DNA of 64,000 bases from positions 40,885-104,884 of the forward strand of contig CAIPBT010000105.1 in the NCBI GenBank assembly GCA_903863375.1, in the 5' to 3' direction. This document shows positions 38,907-50,367 of the stretch, piece by piece. Position 1 is the stretch's first letter, and the number at the start of each line of letters is the position of its first letter. The translations under genes were made by a program, and so were the position numbers. A model generated the notes under the pieces. That model saw nothing but the letters and a program-made list of their open reading frames with translations, had not been told where the DNA came from and searched no databases. This DNA is from an uncultured Ferrovum sp. Its GTDB lineage: Bacteria; Pseudomonadota; Gammaproteobacteria; Burkholderiales; Ferrovaceae.

Positions 38907-41684
38907 CTATTCTACCGCATCCCCAGGCGGCGGCGCATGAGCGTGGCTGGCGGCATCCTCGTCGCCAAACAGGTGGCGCCACAGCGCCAGCACCTGCTCC
39001 GGTCCCGGTGCCGCTTCCGCTTCGCACAGGTCCCCCCCCGGCTCGCCGGCCAGTTGCAGCCGATGCTGCAGGGCACGCATGCGCCGGTATGCTTCGGCCA
39101 CCTCGCTGCAGCGTTGCCGGGGAGCCAGGCCCACCCGTCCGCAATACTGCAGCAGGGCGATGTTGCCACTGTTGGTCAGCAGTTCCGGGCGCTGATGGGC
39201 ATGTGCCAGCACCAGGTACTGCACCATGAACTCAACATCCACTAGGCCACCGCGACCGGTCTTGACGTTCCAGGCAGCCGGCCCGTTCCGGCCCGCCGTG
39301 TGCTCGCGGCGCATCCGGGCGCGCATTTCGGTCACTTCCCGGGCAAGCACCTGCGGGTCGCGCGGCAGCGCGAGAATTTCGCGCCGCAGATCCTCAAAGG
39401 CGGCGCCCACGTCGCGGTCGCCGGCACAGGCGCGGGCGCGGCTCAAGGCCTGATGTTCCCAGGTCCAGGCCCGCTGGTGCTCATATTCGCGCAGGGCGGC
39501 CACCGAGGTCACCAGCAGGCCACTGGCACCATCCGGCCGCAGCCGTACGTCGGTGTCGTAGAGCACGCCAGCGCCGGTGGGGGTGGCAAGCCAGGTGATC
39601 AGCTTCTGCGCGAGGCGGGCGGCGCGTTCACTGCGCATGCGTTGCGGATCGTAGACAAACACGAGGTCAAGGTCCGAGCCGTAGCCCAGTTCCTTGCCGC
39701 CCAGCTTGCCAAAGCCGACAACAGCAAATCCTTCAAAACCCTCCGGGCCGGCGGCCTGCGTCAGGGCCGTGTCGAGGCAGGCGTCCGCCAGATCCGCCAG
39801 CCGGTCGCCCAGTTCCTGCACCGTGATCAGGCCCTCCAGATCGAGCAGGGCCAGCCGGAACTGAAACCGCTGGCGCAGGCGGCGCAGGGCATCCATCTGC
39901 GCTTCCATGTCGCCGGCCCGGGCACCGACCGTCCGCTCGATGTCTTCGGCGATGCCGCTCGGGCCGACCTGGCTGCGCACGTCGTGCAGGTGCACCAGTT
40001 CATCCAGCAGCGCGGGAAACCGCGCCAGGAATTCGGCGGCCCAGGGGCTGGCGGCGCTGATGTCGGCCAGCCGCTGCAGGGCCACCGGAAATTCGTCGAG
40101 CAGGGCGAAGTACGGCTCCCGTCCGCCGATGGCATTCAGCACGCCCAGCACGCCGCGCACCGTGCGCGCCATCGGCAGTCGCGCGCTGGCCAGACTCAGG
40201 GTTTCCTGCACCAGGCGGCCGATGCGCGTCCGGCCATCCTCGCTCGCGCTGCGCCACGCCCGTCCGCGCACCATGTCTTCCAGAAAGGGCAGGCAGGCCA
40301 CGCCATCCGGCGAGCCCAGCTGCGCCAGGGCGGCGCCGGCCCGCTCCGGATCATTGGCGAGCACGGCCTGCCAGGCTTCGGCGGCCGGCGGGGCGTGGCC
40401 GATCCCCGGTGAGGGCAGGTTGGGTCGGGCATTCGGCGCCCGTCCCAGCGACCGGGCAAACAGGTCTGACACTTCGGCCCGCCGCTCTGCCAGCGTCGCC
40501 ATCAGGGCTCCGGCGCTGGCGAAGTCCAGGCTGTCGGCCAGCTGGTCGAGATCGGCGCCTGGGGCAGGCAGGCGGTGGGTCTGGGCATCGTCGAAGTACT
40601 GCAGGCGATGCTCCAGCCGCCGCAGCAGTACGTAGGTGCTGTCCAGACGCTGCACGCTGGCGGCATCGAGGATGCCGCGTTCGGCCAGGGCAGCCAGGGC
40701 GGCGCGCGTTGGCCGCACCCGCAGGCCGGGGTCGTGTCCGCCCCGGATCAGTTGAAACAGCTGGGCGGTGAATTCGATTTCGCGGATGCCGCCGGGACCA
40801 ATCTTGATGTCGCGTTCGCGCTCCCGTCGGCTGTGGTCGTTCAACATGCGCTGGTGCAGTTCGCGCAGGGCGGCAATCGCGCCATAGTCCAGATAGCGCC
40901 GATACACGAAGGGCTCGACCACCCGTGCCAGGGCGCCACCATGCAGCGGGGTGAGCGGCCGCGCTTTCAGCCAGGCATGACGTTCCCAGGGGCGCCCCTG
41001 GCTTTGCAGGTAGGTTTCCAAGGCCGCCAGCGAGATGGCCGGCGGACCGCTCGGTCCATCCGGACGCAGACGGGTGTCGACGCGAAAGACGAAACCATGC
41101 TCGGTGCGGTCATCCAGCAGTCGCACGATGCGTCGGGTGACCAGGGCGAAGAATTCCTGGTTCTCGATTCCCAGCGGACCGTCGGTGTGCCCGGCTTCCG
41201 GAAAGCAGAACACCAGATCGATATCGGAAGACACGTTCAGTTCGCGGCCACCGAGCTTGCCCATGGCAACCGGGATCAAACTCTGGATCACGTCATCCTG
41301 GGCATCGCGCGGCACGCCATGGCGCACATGCAGGGTGTGCTGTGCAGCCTGGGTGGCTGCGGCAACGGCTGCCTCGGCAAAGTCCGACCAGGCCCCCATG
41401 ATTTCCGGCAGGTCGGCCAAGCCGTTCAGGTCGCGCAGGGCGGTGTGCAGGAACAGGCGTGCCCGGTCATGGCGCAGGGTTTCGCCAAGTTGCGCCTCCT
41501 GGTCCGGCCCCGGCCAGTGCTGCACCAGGTCGGCCACCAGACGGGTGGAAGGCAGGGAGGCCCCTGCCAGCAGCGGACCCGCCAGGGCGGGCCGCCCCTC
41601 CAGCAGCAACCGGGCGGCACGACTGCCGGCCTGCAGGGTGGCGAGCCGGTCAGCGTCGGTCTGGGCGTGCAAAGGATTGGGCAT
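38907..41684 (-). CDS. glnE: Bifunctional glutamine synthetase adenylyltransferase/deadenylyltransferase
   Basis: 925 aa; two GlnE nucleotidyltransferase modules (GKLGGRELNVSSDIDLVFCFPE; GKLGGKELGYGSDLDLVFVYD). Confidence 0.95.
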   Translation of the reverse strand: MPNPLHAQTDADRLATLQAGSRAARLLLEGRPALAGPLLAGASLPSTRLVADLVQHWPGPDQEAQLGETLRHDRARLFLHTALRDLNGLADLPEIMGAWSDFAEAAVAAATQAAQHTLHVRHGVPRDAQDDVIQSLIPVAMGKLGGRELNVSSDIDLVFCFPEAGHTDGPLGIENQEFFALVTRRIVRLLDDRTEHGFVFRVDTRLRPDGPSGPPAISLAALETYLQSQGRPWERHAWLKARPLTPLHGGALARVVEPFVYRRYLDYGAIAALRELHQRMLNDHSRRERERDIKIGPGGIREIEFTAQLFQLIRGGHDPGLRVRPTRAALAALAERGILDAASVQRLDSTYVLLRRLEHRLQYFDDAQTHRLPAPGADLDQLADSLDFASAGALMATLAERRAEVSDLFARSLGRAPNARPNLPSPGIGHAPPAAEAWQAVLANDPERAGAALAQLGSPDGVACLPFLEDMVRGRAWRSASEDGRTRIGRLVQETLSLASARLPMARTVRGVLGVLNAIGGREPYFALLDEFPVALQRLADISAASPWAAEFLARFPALLDELVHLHDVRSQVGPSGIAEDIERTVGARAGDMEAQMDALRRLRQRFQFRLALLDLEGLITVQELGDRLADLADACLDTALTQAAGPEGFEGFAVVGFGKLGGKELGYGSDLDLVFVYDPQRMRSERAARLAQKLITWLATPTGAGVLYDTDVRLRPDGASGLLVTSVAALREYEHQRAWTWEHQALSRARACAGDRDVGAAFEDLRREILALPRDPQVLAREVTEMRARMRREHTAGRNGPAAWNVKTGRGGLVDVEFMVQYLVLAHAHQRPELLTNSGNIALLQYCGRVGLAPRQRCSEVAEAYRRMRALQHRLQLAGEPGGDLCEAEAAPGPEQVLALWRHLFGDEDAASHAHAPPPGDAVE

Positions 41685-41816
41685 GAAGGGGTTTGGCGCG
41701 GTGATCCACGAACCGATATGATGGCAGGCTGAAGTGGTGGCTGGCGGACTCGCCTGCTGCGTTGGTGGGCATGCCGGGGGGCGCGCCCTGCGATACTCCG
41801 TCTCCCACTAGGCCTT

Positions 41817-44800
41817 ATGTTACGGCAATCCTCGATCTGGTTGATGCGCTTGGGCGCTGCGCTCGCCGCGCTGGTACTGGTGCTAGCGCTCGGCGTGCTC
41901 CTGGCCGGACGCTTCTGGTTTGGCGACCGGCTGGACGAGTGGCGTCCGCAGATCGCCGCCAGACTGTCGCAGCAATCCGGGGCCGATGTGGCGATGGATC
42001 ATCTGTCGCTGCGCTGGCATGGGCTGTTGCCACGGGTGATCCTGACTGGCCTGCGCATTCGCGATGCGCGCGGACGGGTGGATCTGAGCCTGGAACAGGT
42101 CAGCGCCCGGCCCGGGCTGCTCGGTCTGCTGCGAGGGCGGCTGGAATTTGCCGAACTGCTGATCGACCAGCCCTCCCTGCAAGTGGTCCGGCGTGCCGAC
42201 GGGCGCTTTCTGGTGGCCGGCATCCTGCTGCCGGGACCGACCGACGAGCCGGGTTCGCCCTTCGTGGACTGGCTGCTGGCGCAGCGCGACATCCACATCC
42301 TGAATGGCCACCTGCACTGGCAGGACCTGCAGGCAGGCACCCTGCCGCTGGACCTGCCGAACGTGCAGCTGCGGCTGCAGGGAACTGGCCAGCATCACCT
42401 GATTGACCTGAGTGCCGATGCCCCCGCCAATCTGATGCGCGGCCTTGTGGTGCATGTCGACCTGCAGGCCGGCGATTCCCAGCATGCCGCGTCCTGGAAA
42501 GGTCGGGCGCGGGCACGGGCCGACTTCGTCGACATCGCCGCCCTGCGTACCTATCTCGATACCCCGGCCGCGCTGCGCAGCGGGCGGGGCAGTTTCAGCA
42601 CCGAGGTGCAGTTCACGGGGCTGCAGCTGGACGCGCTGGAGAGCGACACCCGGCTGGAAGGCGTGGCGCTGACCCTGGCCGCAGACCTGCCGGAGCTGCG
42701 TTTCGACCGCCTGTCCGGACATGTCGGCTATGTCGGCCGACCTGGGGGATTCGCCCTGCGTGCCCGCCAGCTGCTGGCGCTGTCCCCGGGAACGCCGGAA
42801 CAGGCGGTACCCCGGCCGGCGGATGTCGACGTGGACGTGTCGCCGGCGGGTGGCCATGCCTCGGCCAGTGTCGTCAATCTGGGGGCACTGGCGGGGCTGA
42901 CCGAGTCGCTGCCGCTGCCGCGCAGCTTCCGCGATGCCGTGCGCAGCCGGGCACCCGAAGGCATGGTGCAGGACTTGTCGGCCAGCTGGACCGGCAGCCT
43001 GCCCGACCTCACCGACTACCGGGTGCAGGCGCGGGTTGACGATCTGTCCTTGCGTGCAGCGCAGGCGCAGCCCGGCGTGCAGCATCTGAGCGGTCAGCTG
43101 CAGGCCGACCGGCGCGGCGGCAGCCTTTCGGTCGACTCGCGCGCCCTGACCCTCGACCTGCCGGGGGTATTCGGCCAGTCGTTGAGCCTCGCCGGTGTCA
43201 CGGCGGCGGCGCACTGGCAGCAGAACGGAACCGGCACCCTGGTCACCATCGACCGACTGCATCTGGACGATCCCGAGCTGGCCGGACATTTTGCCGGTTC
43301 GATTGAACTCCAGCACGGCCTGGCCCGCGCCACGCACCTGACCGGTCAGCTCGACCGTGCCGTACTGACGGCCGTGCCCCGCTTCCTGCCCCTGCTGGTC
43401 GGCAGCGAAGCGCGGCAGTGGCTGCAGACCGCACTGCGGGCCGGCACGGCCCGCCAGGTCACCCTCGAGCTGGCGGGGGACCTGCAGGCGTTTCCGTTCG
43501 CCCGGCCCGGCTCCGGGGTCTTTCGGGTGCATGTGCCGGTCGAGGATGTGCGCATGGATTACGCGCCCGGCTGGCCCGCCCTGACCGCCCTGCGTGGCAC
43601 GCTGGACTTCGATGGCGCCGCGCTGCGCTTCCGGGCCGAAGAGGCGCGGCAGGACCGCCTGCAGGTACGCGACACGGAAGGCAGCATTCCCGACCTGTTT
43701 GCCGACAAGCCGGTACTGACGGTGCATGGCGCGGCATCCGGCCCGCTCCAGGCTGGTTTGCAGTTCATCCTCGACAGCCCGCTGCACACCACCCTGGGCG
43801 ATTTCGCGGGATCGGTTCGTGCCGAAGGCGAAGGCACCCTGACGCTGGCGCTGCGGGTGCCGCTGGCGCACGCCGAGGACACCACGGTGAACGGCACGGT
43901 CACCATCGAGCGCGGCGAGCTGCAGGATCCGGCAGGCGTGGTACCGCTGGTCACCCACATTGCCACCCGTCTGCAGTTCACCGAACGCGACGTCCATGCC
44001 GACCTGATCACGGCCAGGGTGCTGGGGGGAGCAGCACAGGCTGCCTTGCGGACGGCCACCACCGGGGATGTGCTGCTGGATGTTCAGGGCGCTGTCGACA
44101 TGGCAGACGCTGCAGCGTTTTACGGTGATGGCAAGCTCGCCTTTCTGCGGGGCCAGGGCGACTGGTCGGGCAATTTCCGGTTTGCCGGGGCCGGGGTCGA
44201 CATCGATGTCCGGGGACATCTGCCCGTGCTCGGGTATCCGGCCGACCTGCTGGTGCATCAAAAGGGTCACGGCGCGATGACCGTGCAGGTCAGCAGCCGC
44301 ATGCCGCTGGCTGGGGTGCTGCGTCAGGTGGCGCCGGATGTCGCGGGCCTGGGCTCTGGCGACCTCGACTGGAAGTTCGTGCTGCATCGCGAACACGGCG
44401 TGGACGACATCAGTGGCGGCGGCCAGTTCACGCTGGCAGGGCACCCTGGCACCGTCACCCTGAGTGGCCGGCCCGGTGCCCTGCAAGCCGATCTGTCCGG
44501 GCAGGCCGACGTCCGGGCGCTGGCAGCGTTGTTGCCGGCACCCTGGAGCGGCGTTTTCGATGGCATCGCACCCTGGAGCGCGCGCTACGACGAACGCCCG
44601 GGCCAGCCACTGGTGCGGCTGCAGGGCGATCTGCGCCTGGTGCGGGTGGCCCTGCCGGCCCCGGTCGGCAAGAGCGTCGGTCAGGCCTCGGCCCTGCGCC
44701 TGCAAGTGCGTCGCATGCGCAGCGGCAACATCGTGATGAGCGGTGGCGTCGACAGTTTTCTTGGCGTGGCGCTGCAGCTGCCCAGCAACAGCGGCGAGCC

Positions 44801-46166
44801 ACTGCGCCGTCTGGCCCTGCGCGTCGGTGGGGCAGCGAATGTGCCGACGATGGATGGGCTGGAACTGTCCGGCGACCTGGCCGTCTGCGATGTCGATGCC
44901 TGGCAGGAGGCACTGCGCGCGCCCGTCAGTCACCCCGGTGCTCAGGCCGGCCTTCATGCCGCCCCTCACGCCGCCGCAGCGCCGTCAGCGGGCAGCACGG
45001 CACCGGCGGACGAGGTGCCGGGACTGCCGCTGCGCGCGGACCTGCACGTGCATCAGTTGCTGGCAGCCGGATACCGCTTTGAGGATGTGCAGGCGCAGGC
45101 GCGCTCCGATCTGGATGGCTGGCATCTCCAACTGCATGGCAGTCCGTTGGAAGGCACGCTCGACTGGCGACCCGCCAGCGGCGGCAGCGTCCGCGCACAG
45201 CTGGCTCGCGCCTGGCTGGCCGCCGTGGAAAACGGCACGCCCGGCAAGGTCACCCCCCTGGCCGCCCATGACCGCCTGCCGGCGCTGGACCTGGATGTGC
45301 AGGACCTGCGCGTGGATGGTCATGCTCTGGGTCACCTTGAGCTGAAGGGTGAGGTGGAATCTGCCGGCTGGCACCTCTCCCGGGTGGCGCTCACCCATTC
45401 CCAGGGCAGCGTGGTTGGCGAAGGGCACTGGTTCAGTGCTGCTGCGCACAACCGCACCCACATCAATCTGGATGTCGCCGCCGAGGACACCGGTGCCTGG
45501 CTGAAAGCGCTGGGGTATCCGCAGGCGCTGGCGCGCGCCCGCTCGCGCGTGCACGTCGGCCTTGACTGGCCGGGCGATCCCCAGGATTTCCAGGTCGGCC
45601 GGCTGAGCGGCACGCTCGACCTCGATGCCCGCAACGGACAGTTTCTCACCCTCGAACCAGGCGTTGGCCGGCTGCTGGGGCTGCTCAGCCTGCAAGCGCT
45701 GCCACGTCGGGTCACCCTCGATTTCCGGGACATTTTCAGCCAGGGATTTGCCTTCGATGCCGTCACCGGCCATTTCGACATCGAGCAGGGCATCCTGCGC
45801 ACCCAGAACCTGCAGATGGCAGGGCCGGCGGCCCGGGTTTTCCTGCGCGGACAGACTTCGCTGGTGCAGGAAACGCAGGACCTGTCCGTCCGCGTCAGTC
45901 CCGCCGTCGGCAACGGCGTGGCCGTGGCCAGCACGGTGATCGGTGGACCGGTGGCCGGGGCGGCGGCCTATGCCTTGCAAAAGCTGCTGCAAGACCCCAT
46001 CGACAAGATTCTCACCTTCGAATACCACGTCACCGGTACCTGGGATGATCCGCAGGTCACCCCGCTGCGCCGCGAACCGGCGCCGGTCGACAAGTCGGGG
46101 GTGACGCCCGCCGGCGCCCTTGGCCGATCGCGTCTGCCCCCTCTCGCGCAAGCCGGAGTGCCCTGA
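41817..46166 (+). CDS. YhdP-family (DUF3971/AsmA-like) envelope protein
   Basis: 1449 aa, one N-terminal TM, repetitive beta-rich AsmA/TamB-like sequence; C-terminal LLGLLSLQALPRRVTLDFRDIFSQGFAFD signature; upstream of nitrilase-tldD as usual. Confidence 0.9.
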   Translation: MLRQSSIWLMRLGAALAALVLVLALGVLLAGRFWFGDRLDEWRPQIAARLSQQSGADVAMDHLSLRWHGLLPRVILTGLRIRDARGRVDLSLEQVSARPGLLGLLRGRLEFAELLIDQPSLQVVRRADGRFLVAGILLPGPTDEPGSPFVDWLLAQRDIHILNGHLHWQDLQAGTLPLDLPNVQLRLQGTGQHHLIDLSADAPANLMRGLVVHVDLQAGDSQHAASWKGRARARADFVDIAALRTYLDTPAALRSGRGSFSTEVQFTGLQLDALESDTRLEGVALTLAADLPELRFDRLSGHVGYVGRPGGFALRARQLLALSPGTPEQAVPRPADVDVDVSPAGGHASASVVNLGALAGLTESLPLPRSFRDAVRSRAPEGMVQDLSASWTGSLPDLTDYRVQARVDDLSLRAAQAQPGVQHLSGQLQADRRGGSLSVDSRALTLDLPGVFGQSLSLAGVTAAAHWQQNGTGTLVTIDRLHLDDPELAGHFAGSIELQHGLARATHLTGQLDRAVLTAVPRFLPLLVGSEARQWLQTALRAGTARQVTLELAGDLQAFPFARPGSGVFRVHVPVEDVRMDYAPGWPALTALRGTLDFDGAALRFRAEEARQDRLQVRDTEGSIPDLFADKPVLTVHGAASGPLQAGLQFILDSPLHTTLGDFAGSVRAEGEGTLTLALRVPLAHAEDTTVNGTVTIERGELQDPAGVVPLVTHIATRLQFTERDVHADLITARVLGGAAQAALRTATTGDVLLDVQGAVDMADAAAFYGDGKLAFLRGQGDWSGNFRFAGAGVDIDVRGHLPVLGYPADLLVHQKGHGAMTVQVSSRMPLAGVLRQVAPDVAGLGSGDLDWKFVLHREHGVDDISGGGQFTLAGHPGTVTLSGRPGALQADLSGQADVRALAALLPAPWSGVFDGIAPWSARYDERPGQPLVRLQGDLRLVRVALPAPVGKSVGQASALRLQVRRMRSGNIVMSGGVDSFLGVALQLPSNSGEPLRRLALRVGGAANVPTMDGLELSGDLAVCDVDAWQEALRAPVSHPGAQAGLHAAPHAAAAPSAGSTAPADEVPGLPLRADLHVHQLLAAGYRFEDVQAQARSDLDGWHLQLHGSPLEGTLDWRPASGGSVRAQLARAWLAAVENGTPGKVTPLAAHDRLPALDLDVQDLRVDGHALGHLELKGEVESAGWHLSRVALTHSQGSVVGEGHWFSAAAHNRTHINLDVAAEDTGAWLKALGYPQALARARSRVHVGLDWPGDPQDFQVGRLSGTLDLDARNGQFLTLEPGVGRLLGLLSLQALPRRVTLDFRDIFSQGFAFDAVTGHFDIEQGILRTQNLQMAGPAARVFLRGQTSLVQETQDLSVRVSPAVGNGVAVASTVIGGPVAGAAAYALQKLLQDPIDKILTFEYHVTGTWDDPQVTPLRREPAPVDKSGVTPAGALGRSRLPPLAQAGVP

Positions 46167-46168
46167 CC

Positions 46169-47032
46169 ATGTTTGAGCAATCACAACCCTTCAAGGTGGC
46201 GGCCCTGCAATTCGTCAGCAGTCCGCACGTGGCCGACAACCTGGCCCAGGCGCGCGAGCTGCTCGCCGAAGCGGCCGCCGCTGGTGTGCAGGTGGCGGCC
46301 CTGCCCGAGTACTTTGCGATCATGGGACTGGCGGATACCGACAAGGTGGCCGTGCGTGAGCAGCCTGGCGCGGGACCGATCCAGGACTTTCTGGCAGCGT
46401 CGGCGCAATCGCTGGGTCTGTGGATCGTGGGCGGCACGCTGCCGCTCGCCAGCAGCGATGCGCAGCGGGTGCGCAATACCTGCCTGGTATTCGATCCGAC
46501 GGGGGTGCAGCGCGCGCGTTACGACAAGATCCATCTGTTCGGTTTCCGGCGTGGCGCCGACCAGTTCGACGAGTCCCGAACCATCGAGGCGGGCCAGTCG
46601 GTGGTCGCCTTCGATACCCCGTTTGGTCGCTGGGGCTTGTCAGTGTGCTATGACCTGCGCTTTCCGGAGCTGTACCGGGCGATGGCCGAGCCGGACCTGA
46701 TCTTTGCCCCCGCCGCCTTTACCCAGACCACCGGGCTGGCCCATTGGGAACTGCTGCTGCGCAGCCGGGCCGTGGAAAACCTTGCCTATGTGATCGCGCC
46801 CGGGCAGGGTGGTCGTCACGCTTCCGGGCGCGAAACCTTCGGATCGACGATGATTGTCGATCCCTGGGGTGAGGTGCTGGCCTGTCTGCCGAAGGGGCCG
46901 GGCTGCGTGGTCGCTGACATCGACCCTGCCCGGGTGACCTCGTGGCGTGCCAGCCTGCCCGCCCTGCAGCACCGCATCCTGCAGGTCGCTCCGGCGCCTG
47001 TTCCTACCAAACTGCCTGAGAGTGCTTCCTGA
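46169..47032 (+). CDS. Carbon-nitrogen hydrolase (Nit2/omega-amidase-like)
   Basis: [42 protein letters not shown] triad motifs. Confidence 0.92.
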   Translation: MFEQSQPFKVAALQFVSSPHVADNLAQARELLAEAAAAGVQVAALPEYFAIMGLADTDKVAVREQPGAGPIQDFLAASAQSLGLWIVGGTLPLASSDAQRVRNTCLVFDPTGVQRARYDKIHLFGFRRGADQFDESRTIEAGQSVVAFDTPFGRWGLSVCYDLRFPELYRAMAEPDLIFAPAAFTQTTGLAHWELLLRSRAVENLAYVIAPGQGGRHASGRETFGSTMIVDPWGEVLACLPKGPGCVVADIDPARVTSWRASLPALQHRILQVAPAPVPTKLPESAS

Positions 47033-48537
47033 TGAATCATCCTGCTGCCCCGTCCACTGCCGCCAGTGTGGCTGCCCCCGCTGCCGCCGGCTTGGCCCTG
47101 CCTGGCGAAGCCTTCGAGATGGCCCAGGCGCAGCTGCTGACGCCGTATGGGCTCGATCTGGCCCGGCTCGATGGCGTACTGGGCCACATCCTGGGCCGGG
47201 ATGTCGATTTTGCCGACCTGTATTTCCAGTACAGCCGGTCGGAGGGATGGAGTCTTGAGGAAGGCGCGGTCAAGTCGGGCAGCTTTCACATCGAACAGGG
47301 CGTTGGCGTTCGCGCGGTCAGTGGGGAGCGCACCGCCTTTGCCTATTCCGACGACATCAGCCTGATGGCGCTGCAGAAGGCGGCCGAGGCCACCCGTGCC
47401 ATCGGGCGGCAGGGGGGGCAGGGCAGTGCGGCGCTCGCACGCCTGCAAACGGGTGGCGCGCTCTACAGCCGCCAGGATCCCCTGGCCAGCCTGCCCGACA
47501 GCGCCAAGATCGCGTTGCTGGAGCAGGTCGAAGCGATGGCACGTGCGCTAGATCCGCGCATCACCCAGGTGCTGGCCAGTCTCGCCGGCGAGTTTGAGCT
47601 GGTGCTGGTGGCGCGTAGTGATGGCGCGCTGGCGGCCGATGTGCGTCCCCTGGTGCGCCTGTCCCTGCAGGTGATCGTGGAGCAGGGCGGCCGGCGCGAG
47701 TCGGGTAGTGCTGGCGGCGGCGGCCGTAGCGATTACCGCTATTTCACTCCGGCCGTGCTGGAGGAATACGCCCGCCAGGCCGTGGGGCAGGCCCTGACCA
47801 ATCTGGATGCCGGTCCGGCACCGGCGGGTAACATGACGGTGGTGCTCGGGCCGGGCTGGCCCGGCATCCTGCTGCATGAGGCGATCGGGCATGGTCTGGA
47901 GGGTGACTTCAACCGCAAGGGCAGTTCGGCCTTCGCCGGGCGCATCGGCGAGCGCGTGGCGGCGCCGGGCGTGACTGTGATGGACGATGGCACCCTGCAG
48001 GGCCGACGCGGCTCGCTCAACATCGACGATGAAGGCAATCCCACCCACTGCACCACCTTGATCGAGGACGGCATCCTGCGCGGTTACATCCAGGACAGCC
48101 TGAATGCCCGCCTGATGCAGATGCCGCTGACCGGCAATGGCCGGCGCGAATCCTTCGCGCACCTGCCGATGCCGCGCATGACCAACACCTACATGCTGGG
48201 CGGCAGCCATGCCCCGGAAGAGATCATCGCATCGGTCAAGAACGGCCTGTACGCCAGCAATTTCGGCGGTGGCCAGGTGGACATCACCAGTGGCAAGTTC
48301 GTGTTTTCGACCGCCGAGGCCTGGCTGATCGAGGACGGACGGCTCACCCGTCCCGTCAAGGGCGCCACCCTGATCGGCAATGGTCCCGATGTCCTCACCC
48401 GGGTCAGCATGATCGGCAATGACATGCGGCTGGATGCCGGGGTCGGGGTGTGTGGCAAGGAAGGGCAAAGCGTGCCCGTTGGCGTGGGTCAGCCTACGCT
48501 GCGGATCGACGGCCTGACGGTGGGCGGCACCGCCTGA
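47032..48537 (+). CDS. tldD: Metalloprotease TldD
   Basis: [29 protein letters not shown] (HExxxH), [13 protein letters not shown]-terminal [33 protein letters not shown]. Confidence 0.95.
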   Translation: MNHPAAPSTAASVAAPAAAGLALPGEAFEMAQAQLLTPYGLDLARLDGVLGHILGRDVDFADLYFQYSRSEGWSLEEGAVKSGSFHIEQGVGVRAVSGERTAFAYSDDISLMALQKAAEATRAIGRQGGQGSAALARLQTGGALYSRQDPLASLPDSAKIALLEQVEAMARALDPRITQVLASLAGEFELVLVARSDGALAADVRPLVRLSLQVIVEQGGRRESGSAGGGGRSDYRYFTPAVLEEYARQAVGQALTNLDAGPAPAGNMTVVLGPGWPGILLHEAIGHGLEGDFNRKGSSAFAGRIGERVAAPGVTVMDDGTLQGRRGSLNIDDEGNPTHCTTLIEDGILRGYIQDSLNARLMQMPLTGNGRRESFAHLPMPRMTNTYMLGGSHAPEEIIASVKNGLYASNFGGGQVDITSGKFVFSTAEAWLIEDGRLTRPVKGATLIGNGPDVLTRVSMIGNDMRLDAGVGVCGKEGQSVPVGVGQPTLRIDGLTVGGTA

Positions 48538-48621
48538 TCGGGAAGCCGCCGTAGCCGGGTTTGCTATACTGGCGGATTGATGGATTGTTGAGTGGCGCTT
48601 GGGCGCCCGGGAATGTGCCGC

Positions 48622-49698
48622 ATGGAGTCCGTTTTGCATCAGACCGACGATGTCCGTATCCGCGAGATCAAGGAACTCGCGCCCCCCAGCCACCTGTTCC
48701 GGGAGTTTCCGGCGAGCGACCGGGCGAATGAGCTTACCTACGACACGCGCCGCGACATTCACCGCATCCTGCACGGCGAAGACGACCGCCTGCTGGTGGT
48801 GGTCGGGCCCTGTTCGATTCACGACGTCAACGCCGCCATGGAATATGCCAGCCGGCTGAAGCGTCTGCGTGAGCGGCTCACCGATGACCTGGTGGTGGTG
48901 ATGCGCGTGTACTTCGAAAAACCACGCACCACCGTGGGCTGGAAGGGCCTGATCAACGATCCACAGCTGGATGGCAGCTTCCGCATCAATGACGGCCTGC
49001 GCATCGCGCGCCGCCTGCTGCTCGATCTGAACGAGATGGGCATTCCGGCGGGCACCGAGTTTCTCGACCTGATCACCCCACAGTATCTCGCCGACATGAT
49101 CAGCTGGGGGGCGATCGGGGCGCGCACCACCGAAAGCCAGGTGCACCGCGAACTGGCATCCGGCCTGTCGTGTCCAGTCGGATTTAAGAACGGTACCGAC
49201 GGCAACCTGCGCATTGCGGTGGATGCCATCCGCGCCAGCCGGCAGCCCCACCATTTCCTGTCGGTGACCAAGGGCGGTCATTCCGCCATCGTGGCCACCG
49301 AAGGCAACGAGGACTGCCATGTCATCCTGCGTGGCGGCAAGACCACCAACTTCGACGCGGCCAGCGTGGAAGCGGCGGCCAAGGAACTGACCACCGCCGG
49401 CCTGGCGCCGCGCATCATGATCGACTTCAGCCATGCCAACAGCCAGAAAGACCCGCAGAAGCAGCTCGCGGTGACCACTGACGTGTGCGGGCAGATTGCC
49501 GGTGGCGATCAGCGCATCTCTGGCGTGATGATCGAGAGTCATCTCGTGGCCGGCCGGCAGGACCTGGTGCCGGGTTGCACGTTGACCTATGGCCAGAGCA
49601 TCACCGACGGGTGCATCAGCTGGGAACAGACCGAAGGTGCCCTGGAAGCGCTGGCCCTTGCCGTGCGCGCCCGTCGTCGCGCCCAGGCGGAAGGCTGA
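48622..49698 (+). CDS. 3-deoxy-7-phosphoheptulonate synthase (DAHP synthase, class I)
   Basis: DDVRIREIKELAPPSHLFREFPA...VVGPCSIHDVNAAMEYASRL...MRVYFEKPRTTVGWKGLINDP; ATG choice uncertain. Confidence 0.94.
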   Translation: MESVLHQTDDVRIREIKELAPPSHLFREFPASDRANELTYDTRRDIHRILHGEDDRLLVVVGPCSIHDVNAAMEYASRLKRLRERLTDDLVVVMRVYFEKPRTTVGWKGLINDPQLDGSFRINDGLRIARRLLLDLNEMGIPAGTEFLDLITPQYLADMISWGAIGARTTESQVHRELASGLSCPVGFKNGTDGNLRIAVDAIRASRQPHHFLSVTKGGHSAIVATEGNEDCHVILRGGKTTNFDAASVEAAAKELTTAGLAPRIMIDFSHANSQKDPQKQLAVTTDVCGQIAGGDQRISGVMIESHLVAGRQDLVPGCTLTYGQSITDGCISWEQTEGALEALALAVRARRRAQAEG

Positions 49699-49701
49699 GT
49701 C

Positions 49702-50274
49702 ATGTCGGAAGAAGGCTTGCACGTACATGGCGCGCACGATCATGCGCTGGAACACCAGGCCGAACACGGCGACAACCTTTCCCTGCAGATTGCCGTGTTC
49801 ACCGCCGTGCTGGCGGCCGGGGGCGCAGTGGTCGGCTACCTGGGTGGTCATACCCAGAACGAGGCCCTGCTGTTCAAGAATGAGGCGGTGCTGCTGAAGG
49901 CCCACGCCTCCGATCAGTGGGCGTTCTATCAGTCCAAAAGCACCAAGGCCCACCTGATGGAAATGGCCGCCTCTCTCGCGCCGGTGGAAAAGCGGGCCGA
50001 GTATCAGAAAGAGGCAGACCGCTACAACGCGGAAAAGAAAGAGATCAAGGCCAAGGCCGAAGAGCTCGACCGCAAGTCGGCCGAGGCCGATGGCGAGAGC
50101 GACCATATGCTGGTGCCGCATGTCCGTCTGGCGCAGGCCATGAGCGCCATCCAGATCGCCATTGCCTTGGCGTCCGTCACCGCGCTGACCCGCCAGCGCT
50201 GGTTGCTGGTGCCGGCGATCAGTTCGGCTGCGATCGCGGTCGGACTCGTGTCCTGGGCCTACCTGGGCGGCTGA
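49702..50274 (+). CDS. DUF4337-family membrane protein
   Basis: ALEHQAEHGDNLSLQIAVFTAVLAAGGAVVGYLGG...NEAVLLKAHASDQWAFYQSKSTKAHLMEMAA. Confidence 0.82.
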   Translation: MSEEGLHVHGAHDHALEHQAEHGDNLSLQIAVFTAVLAAGGAVVGYLGGHTQNEALLFKNEAVLLKAHASDQWAFYQSKSTKAHLMEMAASLAPVEKRAEYQKEADRYNAEKKEIKAKAEELDRKSAEADGESDHMLVPHVRLAQAMSAIQIAIALASVTALTRQRWLLVPAISSAAIAVGLVSWAYLGG

Positions 50275-50300
50275 GCGCGCGACCACCAGCGGTGACGGCG

Positions 50301-50333
50301 AAAAAAAATGCCCGGCTTCTGCCGGGCATTTTT
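50301..50333. terminator. Bidirectional intrinsic terminator between convergent genes
   Basis: aaaaaaaatgcccggc-ttct-gccgggcattttt: perfect GC stem, 4-nt loop, A and T tracts. Confidence 0.9.
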
Positions 50334-50367
50334 GTCTGGCGGTCGAACCGACCGCCGATGGCCGCGA

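Noticed and set aside
41883-44969. 1028-aa antisense ORF opposite yhdP (also large antisense ORFs such as 47548..50286, 55504..58293, 23879..26704, 7938..9638)
   Set aside because: Typical spurious open frames opposite high-GC genes; no recognisable domains, and the sense strand encodes clear conserved proteins.
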